DNA from: Triglochin maritima
Taxonomy: Eukaryota > Streptophyta > Magnoliopsida > Alismatales > Juncaginaceae
Reading direction: 5' to 3'
Assembly (NCBI GenBank): GCA_963682175.1
Contig: OY821787.1
Location: forward strand, 23,042,501 to 23,106,500
DNA length: 64,000 nucleotides
Numbering within the stretch: position 1 is the first letter of the stretch; each line of letters opens with the position of its first letter. This document shows, in pieces, positions 24,407 through 34,744 of this stretch. The notes under the pieces are model-generated. The model was not told where the DNA came from. It was given only the letters and a program-made list of their open reading frames with translations, and searched no databases. A program made the translations under genes and the position numbers.

Positions 24407-25037
24407 CAACGCCAACATGCATATATTTGTGTCTTATATCTATTATCTTTGACCTAAACAATGCTACATAATGAGTTTTATGTTTGAGTTTCAGGAATAA
24501 ACAAGATTGATGAGTAGAGGCATAAAAGGACATAAAAGCAAGAAAAAGGACTGAGTTGTGAGACTTGGGGACTATGATGCAAGGGAGAAGGACCCGAATG
24601 TAACTCCAAAGGATCAATGAGCAAATGAAGAAACTCCACACCTTCATGAGGAGTATTTTGGCAATTAGATTTGGGCCGACACTCCAATAACCGATCCGAG
24701 TGCACACCATCTGAAGAATTGAAGACATAAAGAACATATCCGAAAATCGGTCGGATCCGGGAAAAAGTGACCGCCAATTGGCGGTCCAAGACCGCCACTT
24801 AGCGGTCCTTTGGTCTCCGAATCCGACTCGGGTTCTCCAGGACATGGGTTTTGTTTATGTGTATTCTGGGAAGGTTTTATTAGTCCCACATCGAGGGATG
24901 GTCCCCGAACCTTTTTCTATGGCTATAAATAGAACTCCTCCTCTTTTTGTATTCACCCATTTCTTGGTGGCATTCTCTCTACTTGGAGTAAGCCTTGGAG
25001 CAAAAACTCAAGCTGGAGAAGAATGCTACTAGTAATA
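24407..25037 (+). repeat. 3' LTR of I, first part, lacking its 5' tip
   Basis: From ATGCATATATTTGTG (24417) it matches the 5' LTR of I (GGAATAAACAAGATT, AACCGATCCGAGTGCAC). Between gag and LTR are about ten bases (CCAACGCCAA) belonging to neither. U3 keeps a pair of palindromes: GACCGCCAATTGGCGGTC (about 24769-24786) and a variant with GACCGCC paired to GCGGTC (to about 24806). The promoter box CTATAAATAG is near 24923. The 5-bp target of B (TAATA) closes this part. Confidence 0.85.
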
Positions 25038-26476
25038 TGTTGAACATTTTAATTATACCGCAAGTGCACGGCGTCGGTGAAGACGTGGCAAATACGGGTC
25101 GTCCACAGAGAGGTGAGCAGCCACTCGTTTGCACAAAATCAAGTGGCAACAAAAAGGGAAGAGAGTTTGATTATACAAATCTACGCTACACTAAACTAGG
25201 AAGTAACACATGCACAAGCAAACAACAAGCGATGAACTACCAAACTGAACTAAGAACTTGATAAGTATGCTGGAATCAGTAAGAGAAAGACCCCTTAGGG
25301 GGTGGAGTGACTACACATACACAATAAGGAGGTAAGAATGTCTTCCTATAGGCACAAGTGGAGGTAGTGTTTTCATGTATGGGAGGTGTCTACTTATCAT
25401 GGCAAAACCCATCAATTAAATCACTAACCTATTTGATTAAAATTCATAAACACAAGCTGGTTATTTAAGAAACTAAACAAGCATGGGAGGTGTCTTAAAA
25501 CTTGTGGCAAAACCCATCTAGTGAAGTGTTCTATTCTAACAAGCAAGCATGCATTCATATTAATCAACACATTTGAAAATAAAACATTCTTCCTTTCTTA
25601 ATTGCATATATAAGTCTCATCTCCACTGAAGGGGTAATTAAACATGAAATCCAACATCCACCCCCCAAAAGGGGAGTGGTTTTACTCACTAAACATTAAA
25701 CTAACTATTACACTAAGATAAGAAAACATATTAACTAAGCTAGATTTAATAAAAGACAATTAAACTAACATGCAAGAACTACAAAAGAGCTATAAAAGAA
25801 GCAACAAAACAAGGAAAACTTTATTGATTTCAGACTCACAATACCAGTAGCATCTCCCCCATTGTGTTTCTTGCTTCGAGGCTTTCACTTTAATTAGGGA
25901 GAATGACCACAAAGCATGGAGTGATTACAATAGAAGGTGAAGAGTTCCATTTATAGCCATAGAAAAAGGTAATCCTGGACAGCCCCCCGGTATGAGACTA
26001 AACAAATACCAGAAATAGACTAAATAGAAACTAATACACAAGCCACAAAAATCTCCATGGAGCAACCCGGACCGCCAATTCGTAGTCCCAGACTGCCAAT
26101 TGGCGGTCTACAGGATCCGGATCGGCCTGGGCTTTCGTCTGGCCTTTCCATGATGGTATTGTTTGTCTCTGATGCATTTACTTGACTTGTTGGAGCTCCG
26201 ACCCGGATAGAATTGCCAAAATACTCCCCATGATGGTGTGGAGTATTTTTGTTTGCTCATTGGTGCTTCGATCTTTCATTCAGGTCCTTTGATCTTGCTT
26301 CTTAGTCCCCGAGTCTTTCAACTCAGTCTTTTTTCCTACTTTTGGGTCCTTTTATGCTTCTTCTCTTCAAACCTCTTTATTTCTGAAATTCAAACATAAA
26401 ACTCATCACATAGCATTGTTTAGGTGAAAGATAATGGGTATAAGATGAAAATGTAAGCATGAAATGATGTCAATCA
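25038..26476 (-). repeat. 3' LTR of B
   Basis: Plus strand reads TGTTGAACATTTTAATTATACC to GATGTCAATCA. It aligns closely with 56254-57642, with about 45 extra bases near 25635-25675 (a partial duplication around the CACCCCCC stretch). U3 has GACCGCCAATTCGTAGTCC followed by GACTGCCAATTGGCGGTC (26070-26109). The promoter (complement of CATTTATAG) is near 25949. Confidence 0.9.
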
Positions 26477-26490
26477 AATACCCCCACACC
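26477..26490 (-). other. Polypurine tract of B
   Basis: The minus-strand GGTGTGGGGGTATT immediately precedes TGATTGACATC of the 3' LTR. The same tract precedes the 3' LTRs of E, D and F. Confidence 0.85.
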
Positions 26491-27800
26491 TTACTTTTGC
26501 TAGTCCCGAGCAAAACAAAGAAAGAGAAAAGCATACGAAAAACATGAAATCCTAACTCACTTTCGTAGGAATCACGGTTGCACTTAGCACGTGCAACAAG
26601 CCGTTAAACCTCCTTGTTGCCAAGGAGGAGGAGTGTTGTCTCCTGATGGTTTTCAGCGGATACACCCACAAAATCCTAACAAAGATGCATTATTCAATCT
26701 AGCAACATGACTCGTTGGACTTATTTTCTCGATCATGGGACGCGGTAATACTACGGGTCGACTCTATATATGTAGTCGGTCCACACACCTAGCCTAATGA
26801 TTTATTCGTGAAAGTTAGTTAAGGACTTAAGTGAAAGACATGGACAACCTTAACTTCTGAATGTGATACAATGTGTAAAGTCCATTAAGGTTCTTATTTG
26901 ACTCTTTTTTTCTTCTTTGGAGCATTTTATTGGTTGATGTTTAATTCTCCCAGGGTCAGGTTTTGTGCATCATTGCCTATGAGGACTTACACTATCACGT
27001 ACACCTTCCCCCAAATCTCCACATAGGGCGATCCCTACCACCCGTGTAACAGGAGTTCGGTCGGTGCTTCCCAAGTCAGATGACTCGAAAGCACCAGATA
27101 CATAGTCCCCTCAGACCTACTTTCCCGAGTGATAGGAGCCGTGCAAGCAGAGAGAACACCACTTATTTATTTATCTACATGGGAACCAAAACCCCTACAC
27201 TTATGTTTCACAAAAAGAGATTAATGGCCCTTGACTACGACAAACTTCCTTATACTAACAGACACGAATTATTTGACTCACTAGGTTCAAGGTGGATTTC
27301 TTTAAATATTTGAGTGCTGAAACCCTATGATTACACGCCCCCCGAGGGAAAATCGGGGTGCATCCTAACGACTAGATAAGACCTAAAGCAAGTAAACTAG
27401 ACCTCCTAATGCATCAAGTTCAAGACAATTTTGGGAGCTTTCTTTTTACTTTGCCTCTCAATGGTTTTGTACATGCTAAACACACGCAAAACCTACAAAA
27501 TCATTTTCTTTCACAAACACATAAAGATTTTGAAAGAAATGTGAAAATTTTAAAGCACTAGGCAAGCAAAATAAGACAAGTCACCCAAGGATCATGGCAA
27601 GCAGATATATCAATGTTAAATGCGACACACTAACATGACCCTAGCAGTACAACCAAAAGAAAACGAAAATAAAAACAAAAAGACACACACACTATGTAAA
27701 ACGTGAAAACACCCCCCCCCCCCCCCCCCCGACACCTAATCAATGCATTGTCCTCAATGTATGGCAAAATGGTGCCAATGCATGGATGTGGTGTACCAGA
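26491..27800 (-). other. 3' non-coding region of B with CAATG hairpin and 19-C run
   Basis: Aligns with the region between tail and PPT in F, E and D. The minus strand contains CATTGAGGACAATG (27740-27755 region) followed by a run of 19 G (plus-strand C, 27712-27730) where the relatives have 5-7 G. No shared reading frame is seen, although the sequence is well conserved between elements. Confidence 0.75.
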
Positions 27801-29015
27801 CTAATGACGGAGGCCAGAGGTGCCCGAAGAGGCACCTCTCTCAAGAGCCGACAATTTCCTATAGATTTTCCAGTTTTGTTTGGCTAAGATGACGTTTTGC
27901 TGCTCAACCGCCATCTCAGAAATGTCGGTGTTAAAGAGTGTTCCTGAGCTCACAGACGAGCTTGAGGAACTGGCTCTAACATCCTCCTCCATGAAGTCAG
28001 GCACCCATGCCTCAGGAAGGCAATGGCAAAATGACGGGGTCACCTTCGCTACCTCGAGGTCGGTGCCTTGGCGCCTCAGAATGCTCTCAAATCGTGGGAT
28101 GTCCAACATGCCACACAATTTGGTAACCAAAGTCGGCAAACAATGTATTTCTTTCAGCTTAGCATACACCAACACGTCGAACAATGTTCGACAAAAAATG
28201 CAGTGAGGTGAACCATCCATCAGACTATACACGATTCGCAAACTATGTGTGAAAAATGTGGAGGTCCGCTCTTGGCCCAACACATTTCTACACACCCACC
28301 TGGCTACAATGTGCACATTGGAGTAAATGTGCGCATTAGGTACTGCCCCATGCGATGATATAGGTTGCCCACGCCCAAGCATAGATCGGTAAAAATTAAT
28401 GTCGTGGGTAGGCGCGAGCTCATCGACTAAGGGGATCCCAGTCGCATCGGAGATAAATTGGGGTGTCACGGTGTGCTTCACCCCTCTGAGAGTGGCACTA
28501 AACTCGAGTGGTCCGGTCTGGTCACACTCGAGTTTAGTAAAGAACTATTGTACGAGAGGCTCTACGTACATGGATTCGTCGCCCTCATACAACAAATGGT
28601 ACCACCCTTTAGCTACGATTCGATCGTAGAAGGGTTCTCCGAATTAACGAATCAGGGACGCAAAATTGAGTTCTGGAATTAAATGGTGGTTGACCATACC
28701 TGCACCTACCTTGGCGAGTTTTAACGGTGGAGCACACGACGGCGAAGACAAACACGGCGCGTGAGGAAAGGAGACCACCGCACGCAGACCCCAGCAGTAA
28801 AACAGAAACCCACCAACGCAACCAACAGAACACCCAAAATCACACGCCCAGACGAAGAGAAAATGAAAACAGAGCACAACAGACCGTTGATTGACGGTGC
28901 AAAACCGCTGATTAGCGGTCTGTTCGTGCGATTTGGAGGTGGGATTTGGGTGGAGGCAAAAGCAAAGGGAAAGATGCATTTTCTTCTGCTGTAGAAATGC
29001 ATAGGGCAAGGGCAT
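27801..29015 (-). pseudogene. Athila 3' ORF (env-position, 'putative plant transposon protein' type)
   Basis: A single minus-strand frame from ATG at 29015 to 27801 with in-frame stops at about 28644 and 28545. The recognisable part is PFYDRIVAKGWYHLLYEG, LVQ-stop-FFTKLECD, then VTPQFISDATGIPLV, WVCRNVLGQERTSTF and a C-terminal Ser-rich stretch. This layout (approach motif, FxxxL, VTPxxISxxxGIP) matches the plant transposon protein domain found after pol in Athila elements. A hydrophobic stretch of about 35 residues lies near the N-terminus (about 28800-28900), but it overlaps the hairpin pair and a splice-like junction, so it may be untranslated. Function is unknown; calling it an envelope rests on position only. 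Confidence 0.7.
28882..28920 (-). promoter_or_regulatory. Hairpin pair upstream of B's 3' ORF
   Basis: On the minus strand GACCGCTAATCAGCGGTT and a CCGTCAATCAACGGTC copy sit side by side, the same double inverted repeat as in the 5' leaders. The following bases (GTCTGTTGTGCTCTG) resemble the leader just after its splice donor, suggesting a duplicated leader piece. Further on, AAGGTAGGTGCAG|GTATGG (about 28695-28712) looks like a splice acceptor. Confidence 0.55.
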
Positions 29016-29101
29016 CACGCGTTATTAACAAAGGAAAGGGAAAATTACAAAAAGGCCTTCCAATTTTTTTGCTTTTCTTCATTTTGTTCTTTTTTTTCTT
29101 T

Positions 29102-32100
29102 TCAACAACACGATGATATGTACAAACAAATGAAGGGACGGATCACATCAAGTGACAACATCCGTGGGAGTTCGTGTAAAGACATGACTTCCTCCTCGAC
29201 CTCTGTCGTGGTCCCTTCCAAGTACGGTTTGAGGCGTTGTCCATTAACTTTGAACACGTCCCCATTCCTTGGATTTTGAATCTCAACCGCCCCATGAGGG
29301 GAGACGGTTAAAACAATAAAGGGCCCTGACCAACGACTCCGAAGTTTCCCCGGAAACAAGTGGAGGCGAGAATTATACAACAAAGCCTTTTGTCCCACCT
29401 CGAAGGTTTTGATTCGCACCAAGCGGTCGTGAAATTTTTTAGTGCGGGACTTGCAGATCTTGGCATTCTCATAGGCTTCATTTCTCAACTCCTCCAACTC
29501 GTTGAGGTCTAACTTGCGATTAGCACAAGAAACATCAAGACTGATGTTAAGATGTTTGATTGCCCATAATGCCCGGTGCTCAAGCTCTACCGAAAGATGG
29601 CAAGCTTTGCCATAAACTAGCCGGTAGGGGGACATGCCAAGGTCGGTTTTAAATGCAGTGCGGAAAGCCCACAATGCATCATTAAGCTTGACCGACCAAT
29701 CTTTCCTTCAAGCATTAACCATTTTCTCAAGAATTTGCATGAGTTCACGGTTGGAAATTACCACCTGGCCACAGGTTTGAGGATGATAAGGTGTGCCCAA
29801 CTTGTGTGTGATGGAGTATTTCCTCAGCACTACCTCAAGGGATCGGTTCACAAAGTGTGTCCCCAGATCACTTATGATACAAAGAGGTGTCTCAAACCTA
29901 GCAAAGATATGTTCTTTAAGAAATTTGATCACAACCTTGCGATCGTTAGCGTGTGGGGATTTCTTCAACCCACTTTGACACATAATCGACCGCCACAAGG
30001 ATGTATGTGTGACCATGGGGCACGGGGAATGGCCCATGAAATCAATTCCCCAAACATCAAAGATGTTGACCACTAAGAAAGGATTGAGTGGCATCATATC
30101 AGGTCTGCCAATGCGACCCACACGTTGGCACCTATCGCATGCTTTGCAAAATGCAAAAGCGTCTTGGAACAACGTGGGCGAGTAAAAACCGCATTGGAGT
30201 ACTTTGGCAGCGGTTTTCTTGGCACCGAAGTGCCCACTACATGCCTCCTTATGGAAAAAGCACAAGACGCTCTGAATCTCGTCTTCAGGAATGCACCTCC
30301 TTATGATTTGATCGGCACAATACTTAAATAAGTAGGAATCATCCCAATAGAAGTGCTTGACTAACAACTTGAATTTCGTTGTCTCACTGTGTCTCCAATG
30401 AGCCGGCACCTCCCCGGTTGCTAAATAGTTCACAATGTTAGCGAACCAGGGGGTGAGGTTGTTGCCATAAGGTTCTCATCAGGGAAGAACTCATTCACCG
30501 ATGGATCCGGTGAAAGATCAACTGGAATACGAGAGAGGTGATCAGCCACGACATTCTCGCATCCCTTCTTGTCCCGTATTTCAAGGTCGAACTCTTGTAA
30601 CAACAAGCTCGAACGCAGGAGACGGGGTTTCACATCCTTTTTAGACAAAAGGTAGCGGAGAGCTGAATGATCAGTGTAAATGATGACATGCGACCCAATG
30701 AGGTACTGGCGAAATTTTTCCAACGCAAATATGATCGCGAGGAACTCTTTCTCAGTAACGGAGTAGTTGAGCTGGGCGTCATTGAGAGTACGACATGCAT
30801 AGTAGATCACATGAGACAATTTGTCGACTTTCTGACCCAAAACCGCTCCTATCGCGTAATCAGATGCATCACACATCAGCTCGAAAGGTAGAGTCCACAC
30901 CAGTGCCTTAATAATAGGAGCGGAGGTCAACTCACGCTTCAAAAACTCATACGCAGTCATGCACTCAGGTGTGAACTCAAAAGAGGTACCTTTGGCAAGC
31001 AAACTCGTCAAGGGGCGAGCTATTTTACTGAAATCCTTAATAAATCGCCGGTAAAAACCGGCATGTCCAAGGAATGAACGGATTTCTTTTACCGAGGTGG
31101 GTGGCGGAAGCTTAGAAATAAGCTCAATTTTTTCCCTATCCACCTCGATACCATCCCGAGATACCACGTGACCCAACACAATGCCTTTTGTAACCATGAA
31201 ATGAAACTTTTCCCAATTAAGGGCTAAGTTTGTTTCCGAACACCTTTTGAGAACAAGGCTCAGGTGGTGCAAGCACTCATCAAAGGAGGTGCCATGAACC
31301 GAGAAATCATCCATGAAGATCCCAAGGAAGTTCTCGGCCATATCAGAAAAGATACTTAACATGCAACGTTTGAATGTTGCCAGTGCATTGCATAGTCCAA
31401 AAGGTATCCGTCTATAAGCAAATGTCCCAAAAGGACAAGTGAACGTGGTTTTCTCCTGGTCTTCGGGGGCGACTAGGATTTGATTGTACCCCGAATAACC
31501 ATCAAGGAAACATTAATAAGCGTGCCCGGTGAGTCTCTCCAACATCTGGTCGATGAAAGTTAGAGGGAAGTGGTCCTTACGCGTGACCGCGTTCAACGTC
31601 CTATAGTCAATACAAACTCGCCACCCAGTTTGAAGTCGTGTGGGTACAAGCTCATTATTGTCATTCTGGACAACAATGATACCCGACTTCTGGGGCACAA
31701 CCTGGACAAGACTTACCCAAGTACTGTCCGAAATGGGGAAAATGATGCCATGATCTAAACACTTGATGATCTCTTTCTTAACTACTTCTGTCATGGTTGG
31801 ATTTAAACGCCTTTGTGGGTCGCGACGTGGTCGTGCCTCATCCTCCATAAAGATGTGGTGCTGCACGACGTCAGGACTTATCCGTTTGATGTCCCTCAAG
31901 GACCACCCAATGGATGATTTGTAATCCTTTAGGACTTGAATCAGACATTCTTCCTGAAATAATCACCGGAAATGACATGTTGGGACCGAGAAAAACGTGT
32001 TTAAGTTCCTTAGGGAGTTCTTTAAGCTCAACTGTGGGTGGTTCCTCAAGGCGATGCGTGATATCTAGTTGGACATGTAAGATAGGAGGAGCTCGCATGT

Positions 32101-32103
32101 ACT
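29102..32103 (-). pseudogene. Athila pol: reverse transcriptase, RNase H, integrase
   Basis: Minus strand, 32103 to 29102. RT starts at PPTVELKELPKELKHVFLG and holds FMDDFSVHG as its catalytic YxDD box (F for Y). RNase H follows ([28 protein letters not shown]). Integrase has the HHCC finger (HKEACSGHFG...CKACDRC) and the core Asp residues (GIDFMG, SDLGTHF), but the position of the catalytic Glu (GQVxV in relatives) is Val. A C-terminal [13 protein letters not shown] region is present. Lesions: frameshift near 31955, stop near 31510, frameshift near 30465, frame loss in integrase near 30010, stop near 29707. The 5' end is cut by element A, which also removed protease. It would act in cytoplasmic particles (reverse transcription) and the nucleus (integration) if intact. 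Confidence 0.93.
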
Positions 32104-33282
32104 TGATGCATTGCATACATTGCATCATATGTCTTTTATTTAGATTAATTTTATATCAATAAATGCTACTAAGGTATGTGTTTAGTCTTATTTACATAAT
32201 ACAGGGACCTGAATGCAAATTACCCATATCCCGAGCATAAATGCGTGCAAGAGACTCATTCCTGGCATAAAGACCAAGTTCAAGATTATCGGGTTTCAAA
32301 TGGAAATGCATCCAAGCATAAAAGCATTCAGGACCTAATTACAAAAAGGACAAGGATTTAAGCACAAAAGTAGACAAGGACTTAATTGCAAAAAGCCAAG
32401 GACCTAATTGCAAATTACGAGTAGCTTTTATTATTATGGAGAAAATCTAAAGAAAATAAATGTGGATCTCCAAATATATAAAGAAATAAAGTCGGAGCCC
32501 AAAAGAAAGGAAAGAATCAATCCAGATGCGCAAAGGATATTGAAATCATACCATAAACACACAGGAAAAATCCGGATTAAATCAGAGCTAAAAAGGTGGC
32601 GAATCCGCCGCACCAAATTAGATTCATGCTCTAAAATTTTTACCGGTTGCGTGTTGACATGTGTACTTTCCTATTTTATACCTAAGTCCCTTGTATCGGT
32701 TATAAATAGCCCTGAAACGATGTTGTGAGAGTCCTTTGCTTATGTTCTAGTTTTTATTCCTTAGTTTAATAAATTTCTGTTGTTTTATTTCTTGTTTTTA
32801 GTTTTCTTTTGTAATTCCTCTAGGACCCCTTCTCCTCCTTTCCATCCATGAGTTTCTAACTCTTTCCAAAGGGTGGAGGTGACGGATTTAGGGTGAAGAG
32901 AAGAAGAATAAAAGTTATTATTTTAATTTCGTGTTAGTATATTTTGATTACTTGAGTTTATGTTAAATCATTTATCATGTAATGCTTTATAGCTAATATG
33001 ATTTATTATAAGTTTCTGAATTCTCTAATCTAAACCCAATACCTAAACCTCCACCCAACGGAATTCACCATCTTTGTTCTTGCTTTAGTTCTATTTGTTC
33101 ATGTTTCATGCTTTAGGAAATTAAAAATCAAAAATCTCAAAACCCAATTTATTTCTTCTCTTCTTCTTCCCCTTAATCGAAAATCACACAAATAACAAGA
33201 TCTCTCCCTCCTTGTGTTCGACCCGTACTTGCCACGTCTTCATTGACGCCGTGTACTTGTGGTATAAATTTAATTCTCATCA
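32104..33282 (+). repeat. 5' LTR of A
   Basis: 1179 bp, TGATGCATTGCATACATTG to ATTCTCATCA. U3 has GGCGAATCCGCC (near 32598-32611) about 90 bp before the TATAAATAG box at 32701-32709. It matches solo LTR H. Confidence 0.88.
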
Positions 33283-33288
33283 AGTTTT

Positions 33289-33306
33289 TGGCGCCGTTGC
33301 CGGGGA
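33289..33306 (+). other. Primer-binding site of A (tRNA-Asp)
   Basis: TGGCGCCGTTGCCGGGGA, a perfect 18-base match to the plant tRNA-Asp complement typical of Athila. Confidence 0.92.
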
Positions 33307-33442
33307 GGCGGCGCAGATTTTTTTTATTTTTGTGTTTTCGATTTTATTCTGTTTATCTTGTGCACGATCTAAGTATTTTGATTTGTGTTTCAGGAAACAA
33401 CAGAGTGCGTGGAGAAATCCGGGCACATTTGGAGCTAAACCA

Positions 33443-33610
33443 GCGGCGAAATCGCCGCACCTAAAGAACAACTTGCGGCGAATCCGCCGCACACTTGGAG
33501 CTTCAGGGCTTCAAATTTTTCTGGGACGCGACTCATCTCTGGGTCGACGCGTGAAGCTACTGAAATTTCGAGAGCGGGCGGTGAACCCGACTGAGCATTG
33601 CGTAGGTAAC
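33443..33610 (+). promoter_or_regulatory. Leader hairpin pair and splice donor of A
   Basis: GCGGCGAAATCGCCGC (33443-33458) and GCGGCGAATCCGCCGC (33475-33490), 16 bp apart, then GTAG|GTAACT with GT at 33606-33607. The positions correspond to the GACCGCC hairpins and donors of the other elements, but the palindrome sequence differs. The common GGTGGGGATTTCATCACCC stem follows near 33980. Confidence 0.6.
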
Positions 33611-34744
33611 TTTTGTTGCCTTTTTCCTCGTAATTTCTATTTTCAGAAAATTTCCTTTTCGTAGAACTGCATGTGTAGGGCAAAATTCCATAAATTGCAA
33701 TAATTCAACTCTGACCTAAAAATTGGCAAAACTAGAAGAACTTAGTGCATGCATCATATAATGTTTTGTTTGCATTATTTTTGCTAAATTCTTGCAAATT
33801 AATTCTTGTTGAAGAGTGCTGGAGGCAAGGTACGTATCGTGGTTTTTATCGAATGCATTTAAGCATATAATCTAATTTGCATACAACCTTGCAATTGCCC
33901 CCCTCTAAAGACCATTGTTTGACTATCTTTGCTAGATCTAAGTTAAACTATCTTAAGGGCAACTCCGTAGGCAAAGATACGGTGGGGATTTCATCACCCT
34001 TCCGTGGCCCACAAATCACAATCCTAAAGTGTCACCCAAGCCTTAAAATTAAAATCAATTAGACATTGACCCCTATGGACTCGGACTCATTTAAGGAGAA
34101 GAATTGGTTTGACTTGCTATGACTTGAAGCTGATCGAATTTAATTTGGTGCCTAGGAAGTGTTTTTGTGTTGACGCAAGTCTTCCAAGCGAAGTGGTTGT
34201 CTAATTGGCACCGACTCTGTCGGAAGCGCCCCCACTAGCTATACATTACCTGGCCAAGTTGGTTTGATTAGTGAGGGAGGTGAATCAAGCGAATCAATTC
34301 GACTCAACCGGTTAGGAGTCGTCTAGATCTAAGCGACACTAGGTCTAGGATTGTTTGAACCGTGCTTTCTTAGGAATTTTCTGACCAACCCTCTTTCTAT
34401 CTTTAGAGTTAGGTTTCCCTTCTCATCTGAGTCTTCTTTCTCTTCTCACCTAAATTCTCTACATTAGGATTCCTTTCTCATCTTTCCCCATTCTATTGTT
34501 TGTTTCCCTTTTGAAAAAAACATAAAAAAATATATTAAAAAAAACGAAAATATAAAAAAAAAATTAATTAATTCTTGAAATTAAATTTGGAATTTAAATT
34601 TCGAATTTGAATTCAAAAATTGATTCAACCCGGTGCACTCAGATTTGGATTCGGGACTTGAGTAATCGACTCTCACGAGTTCATCTAGATTCCAGTCTGG
34701 AACTTAGCCCTAATCCATCTGCTGCACCACCTCACCCGGATCCA

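Larger units (their letters stand above)
20115..25037 (+). mobile_element. Athila-like element I, left part
   Basis: 5' LTR 20115-21686, PBS 21693-21710, leader, gag pseudogene to about 24406, then directly an LTR lacking its first 15-16 bases (24416 or 24417 to 25037). Protease, any pol and the PPT are deleted. Element B then split the 3' LTR at 25037; it resumes at 57643 and is cut off at about 58267. I sits in the 3' LTR of F. Confidence 0.85.

Noticed and set aside
27801..29015. True retroviral envelope
   Set aside because: No signal peptide, cleavage site or convincing fusion and membrane segments can be read; the recognisable part matches the plant transposon protein domain, so only the position is env-like.
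29735..30331. Plus-strand frames over the integrase region
   Set aside because: They are shadows of the minus-strand integrase, whose HHCC and DDE-type motifs are readable.
33212..33664. 150-codon plus-strand frame
   Set aside because: It spans the LTR end, PBS and leader hairpins of element A; the amino-acid sequence has no domain and is not kept in other leaders.
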